Part shown: in pieces, positions 14,357-19,696 of the stretch | How the letters are laid out: each line of letters starts with the position of its first letter | How positions within the stretch are numbered: position 1 is the stretch's first letter | Source of the DNA: CAYPKW01 sp964411425 | Lineage (GTDB): Bacteria > Pseudomonadota > Alphaproteobacteria > Dongiales > Dongiaceae | Direction: 5' to 3' | Assembly (NCBI GenBank): GCA_964411425.1 | Contig: CAYPKW010000046.1 | Location: 1-19,696 of the forward strand | DNA: 19,696 nt | Position numbers and translations under genes: made by a program | The notes under the pieces: model-generated | Told to the model about the DNA's origin: nothing | The model's database searches: none | The model's input: only the letters and a program-made list of their open reading frames with translations

Positions 14357-15057
14357 GGGCGCGCAAGATGTCCGTGGGAATGAAACCGCGATTCTTCGTC
14401 CCGGCGCCGCCGCCGGCACCGTTGGCGCTGCGCCGGCATTGGCGCCCGCGATCCGTCTTCGACCTGGTCGTGCGCGCCCTCAAGCTGCTGTTGCCCGCGG
14501 TCGCGGTCGGTCTCGTCGTGCTGATCGCGCTGTGGACCGACAGCAACTTGACGGAGGGGCGCTTCCGCATCGGCGCCACCGAGTTGGCGCCCCGCGACAT
14601 GGACAGGTTCAACCTGCTGAACGCCCGCTTCGAAGGCGTCGATTTCAAGAATCGTCCGTTCACCATCACCGCCGAGCGGGCGACCGAGATCGACGATGCC
14701 AGCAATCTGATCGCCTTGGGCAAGATCAAGGCGGACATCACGCTGGGATCGGGCAGCTGGGTGGCGCTCAACGCCGATGGCGGGCTGTTCCGGCAGAAGA
14801 TCGACCTGCTCGATCTCAAGGGCGGCATCAGCCTGTTTCACGATCGCGGTTACGCCATCGAGGCGGCGAGTCTCCGCGTCGACCTCAAGGAGCGCGTCGC
14901 GGTCAGCTACGACCCGGTCACGCTGCAGGGGCCGGAGGGCTATCTCACCGCCGAAGGGTTCCGCCTGACCGAGGAAGGCGACCGGGTGCACTTCTTCGGG
15001 CGCAGCAAGCTCGTGCTGCACGCCGGCGCCGAGATCGGCGGCGCGGTAGGCCAATGA
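14353..15057 (+). CDS. lptC: LPS export ABC transporter periplasmic protein LptC
   Basis: A 234-residue bitopic inner-membrane protein that receives lipopolysaccharide from LptB2FG and hands it to LptA. It has a short basic N-terminus, one transmembrane segment (about 42-61, LKLLLPAVAVGLVVLIAL), then a periplasmic LptC/OstA-like beta-jellyroll with repeated strands such as FRIGATELA, FTITAERATEIDDASNLIALGKI and YLTAEGFRLTEEGDRVHFFG. The ATG at 14353 overlaps the kdsD stop (ATGA), a typical coupled start; a TTG 21 nt upstream is possible but needs no preference. It ends with an ATGA overlap into lptA. Sequence conservation is low in this family, but membrane topology, strand pattern and position make the call firm. 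Confidence 0.92.
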   Translation: MRARKMSVGMKPRFFVPAPPPAPLALRRHWRPRSVFDLVVRALKLLLPAVAVGLVVLIALWTDSNLTEGRFRIGATELAPRDMDRFNLLNARFEGVDFKNRPFTITAERATEIDDASNLIALGKIKADITLGSGSWVALNADGGLFRQKIDLLDLKGGISLFHDRGYAIEAASLRVDLKERVAVSYDPVTLQGPEGYLTAEGFRLTEEGDRVHFFGRSKLVLHAGAEIGGAVGQ

Positions 15058-15883
15058 TCCATCGCCGGCTCCACGGGCGCTTTGGTCTCGCGCTGGCGGC
15101 GGTCCTCGCCGGGGCGACGCTGGCGGCGCCGGCGGGGCCGCCGGCGCGGGCGCAGTCGAGCGGCATCGACATCGGCCGATCCGGCGGCGCGGTCGAGATC
15201 GACGCCGACCAGGGCATCGAGTGGCGGCGCGACGAGAAGATCTACATCGCCCGCGGCAACGTGCGCGCGGCGCGCGGCGAGCTGGCGCTGTACGCCGATA
15301 CGCTCACCGCGCGCTACCGCGACAACGGCAATGGCACGGAAATCTACCAGATCGAGGCCGTGGGCGACGTGCGCCTCACCACCGCCGAGGATACCGTGTT
15401 CGGCGACCGGGCGACCTACAATCTCGACCGCGACCTGGTCCTGTTCGAGGGCGGCGATCTACGCATCGAGACGCCGAATCAGACGATGACCGCCCGGGAC
15501 GCGCTCGAGTACTGGACCGAGCGCAAGGTGTTGGTGGCGCGCGGCGAGGCCGTGGTCCGCGACGCCGACCGCAAGATCAGCGCCAGCACGCTGACCGGCT
15601 ATTTCAAGGAGAACGACGCGGGCGCACTCGAGCTCTATCAGGTCGAGGCCGCCGGCGACGTGCGGCTTGCCGGCAATCGGACCTACGCCCGCGGCGCCAA
15701 GGCGGTGTACAATCTGGAGGCCAAGGTCGCCACGCTCTCCGGCAACGTGCGCATCAGCCGCGGCAATGCGCAGCTGAGCGGGGCCAGGGCGGAAGTCAAC
15801 CTGAAGACCGGCGTCAGCCGCCTCTTGGGCGGCGGCGCTACGCGCGTTCACACCTTGATCATCCCCGGGAAGAAGCCGGCGCA

Positions 15884-15887
<4 letters not shown>
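15054..15887 (+). CDS. lptA: LPS transport periplasmic protein LptA, duplicated OstA repeat
   Basis: A 277-residue periplasmic bridge protein carrying lipopolysaccharide from LptC to LptD. A Sec signal peptide (MIHRRLHGRFGLALAAVLAG..., cleavage predicted after ARA at 33) is followed by OstA/LptA beta-jellyroll sequence. Starting EIDADQGIEWRRDEKIYIARGNV, the pattern appears twice: IYQIEAVGDVRL (97-108) recurs as LYQVEAAGDVRL (194-205), and the flanking strands align as well. That makes this protein about 90 residues longer than E. coli LptA (185 residues). The ATG overlaps the lptC stop as ATGA, and its own stop overlaps lptB the same way, indicating translational coupling. Confidence 0.93.
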
Positions 15888-16696
<809 letters not shown>

Positions 16697-16707
16697 GGCT
16701 CGCCGCC

Positions 16708-18132
16708 ATGGCAATGACCCAGCGCCTGGAGCTGCGCCAGGGCCAGACCCTGACGATGACGCCGCAGCTGCAGCAGGCGATCAAGCTGCTGACGCTGACC
16801 AATATCGAGCTGCAGGCCTATGTCGAGCAGGAGCTGGTCGCCAACCCATTGTTGGAGGCGTCCGACGGCGCCGACGAGCGGCACGACGGCCCGCCCAGGG
16901 ACGCGGCCGGCTCGGCGGCACCGGCGCCGCCCGCCGACGACGGGGCCTGGGCGGCGGGCGGTATCCCGCAATGGGCCGGCGCCACGGGCGCCCGGTCGGC
17001 GGGGTTCGACGGCGAGCCACGCGGCCTCGAGGAAACGCTCAGCGACGAGGTGGACCTGCGCCGGCACCTGTTGTCGCAACTTGCCACCGACGTTGCCGAC
17101 CCCGGCGAACGGCGGATCGGCGTCTACCTCATCGACATGCTGGATGAGGCCGGCTACCTCGTCGGCGACCTCGCCCAGGCGGCGGAGTTGCTCGGCTGTC
17201 CGGCGGCACAGGTCGAGGTCGTGCTGGCCAAGCTGCAGCAGTGCGACCCGCCCGGCATCTTCGCGCGCACCCTGAAGGAGTGCTTGGCCCTCCAGTTGCG
17301 CGACCGCAACCGGCTCGACCCCGCGATGCAGGCGCTGCTCGACAACCTGCACCTGCTGGCCAACCGCGATCGCGCGGCGCTGCTCAAGGTCTGCGGCGTC
17401 GACGCGGAAGACCTGGCCGACATGGCGGCGGAGATTCGCGCCCTCGATCCGAAGCCGGCGCTGGCCTTCGATCGCACGGTATCGCAGGCGGTGACACCCG
17501 ATGTGCTCGTGCATCGCCATCCGGACGGCGGTTGGATCGTCGAGCTGAACAACGAGACGCTGCCGCGAGTGCTGGTCAATCGCGCCTATTTCGCGCGCGT
17601 GAGGAGGGCCGTGCGCGGCAAGGCCGAGCGCGAGTACGTGATCGAGCGCTATCGCGCCGCCAACTGGCTGGTGAAATCGCTGCATCAGCGGGCAACCACC
17701 ATCCTCAAGGTGGCGACCGAGATCGTCGGCCGTCAGGACGGGTTTCTGCGCCACGGCGTGCATGATCTGAAACCGCTGGCGCGCCGCGACATCGCGGCCG
17801 CCATCGGCATGCACGAGAGCACGGTGAGCCGCGCCACCGCCGGCAAGTTCATGGCCACCCCGCGCGGCGTGTACGAGTTCGCCTATTTCTTCGGTTCCGC
17901 CATCGCCGACGCCGGCGGCGGCGCCGGCCATGCCGCCGAGGCGGTGCGCTCGCGCATCAAGGAATTGATCGCGGCCGAGGCGGCCGAGGCGGTCCTGTCG
18001 GACGATCGGCTGGTCTCGCTGCTGCGGGGCGAAGGCATCGACATCGCCCGCAGGACCGTCGCCAAGTATCGGGAATCGATGAAAATTCACTCCTCGCCCC
18101 AGCGCCGGCGCGACAAGACCTTGCGAATCTGA
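16708..18132 (+). CDS. rpoN: RNA polymerase sigma-54 factor
   Basis: A 474-residue alternative sigma factor that directs RNA polymerase to -24/-12 promoters and needs an AAA+ activator. Region I (1-50) is glutamine/leucine-rich (LRQGQTLTMTPQLQQAIKLL...ELVANPLLE), the activator-responsive part. Region II (about 52-105) is an Ala/Pro/Asp-rich linker. The core-binding domain begins at LEETLSDEVDLRRHLLSQL. The helix-turn-helix is near 354-378 (LKPLARRDIAAAIGMHESTVSRAT). The RpoN box ARRTVAKYRE (447-456), which contacts the -24 element, is perfect. The start at ATG 16708 is preferred; an ATG two codons later is equally compatible. Position after lptB and before hpf-ptsN is the standard proteobacterial arrangement. 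Confidence 0.97.
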   Translation: MAMTQRLELRQGQTLTMTPQLQQAIKLLTLTNIELQAYVEQELVANPLLEASDGADERHDGPPRDAAGSAAPAPPADDGAWAAGGIPQWAGATGARSAGFDGEPRGLEETLSDEVDLRRHLLSQLATDVADPGERRIGVYLIDMLDEAGYLVGDLAQAAELLGCPAAQVEVVLAKLQQCDPPGIFARTLKECLALQLRDRNRLDPAMQALLDNLHLLANRDRAALLKVCGVDAEDLADMAAEIRALDPKPALAFDRTVSQAVTPDVLVHRHPDGGWIVELNNETLPRVLVNRAYFARVRRAVRGKAEREYVIERYRAANWLVKSLHQRATTILKVATEIVGRQDGFLRHGVHDLKPLARRDIAAAIGMHESTVSRATAGKFMATPRGVYEFAYFFGSAIADAGGGAGHAAEAVRSRIKELIAAEAAEAVLSDDRLVSLLRGEGIDIARRTVAKYRESMKIHSSPQRRRDKTLRI

Positions 18133-18184
18133 CGCGCGGCACCACATCTTTCGAGACGAGGTCGCTCCGGAGCCGGCGCGCCTG

Positions 18185-18214
18185 TTGACACGAAGGGCAG
18201 GGGGTTCCTATGGT
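18185..18214 (+). promoter_or_regulatory. Candidate sigma-70 promoter upstream of hpf
   Basis: A perfect TTGACA (18185-18190) is followed after an 18-nt spacer by TATGGT (18209-18214, 4 of 6). The start would be about 18221, giving a leader of about 60 nt. It lies in the 151-nt gap after rpoN, so hpf-ptsN can be expressed apart from the lpt operon. Confidence 0.5.
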
Positions 18215-18226
18215 CGCCCCCTTCGC

Positions 18227-18247
18227 GCGGAACCGAGCCGGTTCCGC
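18227..18247 (+). promoter_or_regulatory. Leader hairpin before hpf
   Basis: Perfect 8-bp arms GCGGAACC (18227-18234) and GGTTCCGC (18240-18247) enclose loop GAGCC. There is no T tract after it, so it is not a standard terminator for rpoN. It sits between the candidate promoter and the hpf start, where it could be a leader structure protecting or regulating the mRNA, or a protein-binding palindrome. Confidence 0.45.
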
Positions 18248-18283
18248 CCTCTCCGACACGGACGCGTGAATAGCCCAAGGCCG

Positions 18284-18856
18284 ATGCAATTGATCGTCAA
18301 AGGCAAGCAGCTCGACGTTGGCGACGCCTTGCGCCAACACGTCGAGGATAGCCTCGCCGGCGTATTCGGGAAGTATTTCGGGAATCCGATCGACGCCACC
18401 GTCGTGCTGTCGCGCGAGGCGCATCTCTATCGCGCGCACATCTCGGCGCATGTCGGGCGCGGCATCGAGGCGCAAGTCCAGGCCGACGCCGAGGCGCCCT
18501 ATGCCGCCTTCGATCTGGCGGCGGAACACTTGGCCAAGCGCCTGCGCCGGCACAAGCGGCGGTTGCGCGACCACCGGCGCAGCGAGATCGAGGTCGAGCC
18601 CGCGACGCATTACGTGCTGGCGAGCGAGACCGAAGAATCGCCCGCGGACGGAGCGGGGCCGCCCACGATCATCGCCGAGATGGCGACCGAGGTGCCGACG
18701 CTCACGGTGGGCGAGGCGGTGATGCGCCTCGACCTGATGGACGGCGCCGCCATGCTGTTCCGCAACCGGGCGCATGGTCAGCTCAACATGGTCTACCGCC
18801 GGCCCGACGGCAATATCGGCTGGGTCGATCCCGGCGGCGGCCGCGGGATGCCATGA
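18284..18856 (+). CDS. hpf: Ribosome hibernation-promoting factor, long form
   Basis: A 190-residue protein that binds the 30S decoding region in stationary phase and inactivates ribosomes. The N-terminal S30AE/YfiA-like domain (1-105) starts MQLIVKGKQLDVGDALRQHVEDSL and has the basic helix HLAKRLRRHKRRLRDHRR. A linker (about 108-128) leads to the C-terminal domain PTLTVGEAVMRLDLMDGAAMLFRN...LNMVYRRPDGNIGWVDP, which in long HPFs dimerises 70S ribosomes into 100S particles without RMF. ATG 18284 fits the family N-terminus; a GTG at 18266 is an in-frame alternative, since the ribosome-binding site before the ATG is close and weak. ptsN starts 7 nt downstream. Confidence 0.95.
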   Translation: MQLIVKGKQLDVGDALRQHVEDSLAGVFGKYFGNPIDATVVLSREAHLYRAHISAHVGRGIEAQVQADAEAPYAAFDLAAEHLAKRLRRHKRRLRDHRRSEIEVEPATHYVLASETEESPADGAGPPTIIAEMATEVPTLTVGEAVMRLDLMDGAAMLFRNRAHGQLNMVYRRPDGNIGWVDPGGGRGMP

Positions 18857-18863
18857 GGTCGCA

Positions 18864-19328
18864 GTGGAAATCGAGGACCTGCTGAGCCCGGCGGACGTCG
18901 TCGCCGATCTGCGCGTCGCCAGCAAGAAGCAGGCGCTGCAGGAGCTGGCCAGGCGCGCCGGCGAGACTACCGGCCTCGCCGGACGCGCCATCTTCGACGT
19001 GCTGCTCGAGCGCGAGCGGCTCGGCACCACGGGCGTGGGCAACGGCATCGCCATCCCGCACGGCAAGCTCGCGGGCCTGCAGCGGCTCTACGGCCTGTTC
19101 GCTCGGCTGGAGGCGCCGGTCGACTTCGACGCGATCGACGATCAGCCGGTCGATCTCGTCTTCCTGCTGCTGGCGCCGGAGACGGCCGGCGCCGACCACC
19201 TGAAGGCATTGGCCAGCATCTCGCGTCTGTTGCGCGACCGCGGCACCTGCGAAAAGCTGCGCGGCGCCAACCAGACGGACGCGCTCTATGCGCTGCTCAC
19301 CGAATCGCCGACCAGCCACGCCGCCTGA
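18864..19328 (+). CDS. ptsN: PTS IIA-like nitrogen regulatory protein (EIIA-Ntr)
   Basis: A 154-residue regulatory phosphocarrier of the nitrogen PTS, phosphorylated by NPr and acting by protein contacts on processes such as potassium transport and stress signalling in other proteobacteria. The phospho-accepting His66 lies in GVGNGIAIPHGKL, the family signature. DQPVDLVFLLLAPETAGADHLKALASISRLLRD (with His112) is the usual second conserved block. GTG at 18864 is chosen since it is the only start near the conserved IEDLLSP beginning, with TGAGG directly upstream. Length is normal. It forms a two-gene unit with hpf and completes the rpoN-hpf-ptsN cluster; rapZ and the HPr-like gene that often follow in gammaproteobacteria are absent here. 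Confidence 0.95.
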   Translation: MEIEDLLSPADVVADLRVASKKQALQELARRAGETTGLAGRAIFDVLLERERLGTTGVGNGIAIPHGKLAGLQRLYGLFARLEAPVDFDAIDDQPVDLVFLLLAPETAGADHLKALASISRLLRDRGTCEKLRGANQTDALYALLTESPTSHAA

Positions 19329-19356
19329 GGTCAAGAGCCTCTGAGATCGACTCGTA

Positions 19357-19461
19357 GCCCGTCCTTCGAGACGCGCCCTCTCATCCTGAGCCGGCTGACC
19401 TCTCCTTCGAGACGGGCCTATGGCCCTCCTCAGGATGAGGTCAGCCGGACGAAGGACGGGC
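19357..19461. repeat. REP-like nested palindrome 1
   Basis: Perfect 12-bp outer arms GCCCGTCCTTCG (19357-19368) and CGAAGGACGGGC (19450-19461) enclose perfect 12-bp inner arms CCGGCTGACCTC (19391-19402) and GAGGTCAGCCGG (19437-19448). CCTTCGAGACG occurs twice in direct orientation (19363-19373, 19404-19414). The words resemble dispersed intergenic palindromes of alphaproteobacteria. Confidence 0.8.
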
Positions 19462-19475
19462 GCTCCTCAGGACGA

Positions 19476-19493
19476 GGTTTTGTTCACAAAACC
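19476..19493. repeat. 18-nt near-perfect palindrome GGTTTTGT-tc-ACAAAACC
   Basis: Two perfect 8-bp arms are separated by 2 nt. It lies between two larger palindromes. Being AT-rich inside GC-rich repeats, it may be a junction of two elements, or part of the same repeat family. A hairpin here could help end transcripts from either side. Confidence 0.7.
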
Positions 19494-19554
19494 ACCCCTT
19501 GCCTCATGCTGAGGAGCCGGCAAAGCCGGCGTCTCGAAGCACGAGGCAAGGGGT
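19494..19554. repeat. REP-like nested palindrome 2, possible bidirectional terminator
   Basis: Perfect 12-bp arms ACCCCTTGCCTC (19494-19505) and GAGGCAAGGGGT (19543-19554) enclose a 6-bp hairpin GCCGGC-aaa-GCCGGC (19516-19530). CGTCTCGAAG (19530-19539) is the reverse complement of the CTTCGAGACG word in palindrome 1, so the elements are related. It lies between convergent ptsN and the DUF1150 gene. Confidence 0.75.
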
Positions 19555-19586
19555 CGCCGGCATCGGCCCTTCGCCTGATACGTCGT

Positions 19587-19696
19587 TCAGTGCACGCTCG
19601 CCGGTTTCAGGTCGTTGCGGCGAATCGCCGCCAGGGCCTGCGCCGCCGTCGGCAGCACGCCAAGGACGCCGCCATCGGCCGCATGCACGGCGAAGC
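19587..19696 (-). CDS. DUF1150 family protein, C-terminal 35 residues only
   Basis: Reading the minus strand from the window edge gives 35 codons, FAVHAADGGVLGVLPTAAQA at first and ending NDLKPASVH before TGA (19587-19589). The FA-HAADG start and the (V/A)SVH end are characteristic of the small alphaproteobacterial DUF1150 proteins, which are often encoded next to an Hsp20 small heat-shock gene. The function is unknown. The start codon is outside the window. The gene is convergent with ptsN across the palindromic repeats. Confidence 0.8.
   Translation of the reverse strand, partial: FAVHAADGGVLGVLPTAAQALAAIRRNDLKPASVH

Noticed and set aside
19357..19554. CRISPR array
   Set aside because: The repeated words are few, irregularly spaced and mostly inverted, with no uniform repeat-spacer pattern and no cas gene.

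Overview
The window is a dense, high-G+C stretch of bacterial chromosome, almost certainly from an alphaproteobacterium and probably from the Rhodospirillales or a close relative. The evidence is gene content and order: gltD-gltB, uppP, an NDUFA9-like protein, tRNA-Leu, a short RNase D, then kdsD-lptC-lptA-lptB-rpoN-hpf-ptsN, a DUF1150 gene, and REP-like palindromes containing the CTTCGAGACG / CATCCTGAG words common between alphaproteobacterial genes. No 16S or other decisive marker is present, so the order-level placement is inference.

Layout: (1) 2-1903 (+), acetoacetyl-CoA synthetase, cut by the left window edge. (2) 1900-2568 (-), a glutathione S-transferase family protein whose stop overlaps that of aacS. 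(3) 2787-4277 (-), a beta-class DNA methyltransferase with a C-terminal Mrr-like nuclease domain. It is broken by a single in-frame TGA at 3705-3707 and contains a strikingly AT-rich segment. It is the one clearly accessory gene here. (4) 4387-10379 (-), the gltD-gltB glutamate synthase operon. (5) 10380-10668, a divergent regulatory region with a TATAAT box and a palindrome, followed by uppP (+). (6) 11469-12425 (-), an NDUFA9-like NAD(P)-binding protein convergent with uppP. (7) 12499-12627, a promoter and tRNA-Leu(CAG), then a short RNase D-like exonuclease. (8) 13346-16696, kdsD-lptC-lptA-lptB, joined by three ATGA overlaps, then rpoN 11 nt later. (9) hpf and ptsN behind their own promoter-like site and a leader hairpin. 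(10) 19357-19554, a cluster of nested palindromes, followed by the 3' end of a DUF1150 gene on the minus strand.

The right half joins envelope biogenesis and global regulation. KdsD makes the Kdo precursor arabinose-5-phosphate, LptC/A/B belong to the lipopolysaccharide transport bridge, and UppP recycles the lipid carrier for cell-wall precursors. RpoN, HPF and PtsN link nitrogen/PTS signalling with ribosome hibernation, and the left half carries the main ammonia-assimilation enzyme GltBD.

I found no integrase, transposase, CRISPR array, toxin-antitoxin pair or phage gene. The best candidate for something unusual is the methyltransferase-nuclease gene: a clean frame over 496 codons except for one TGA, with local base composition unlike its surroundings. 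Most of the rest is well-known housekeeping content.
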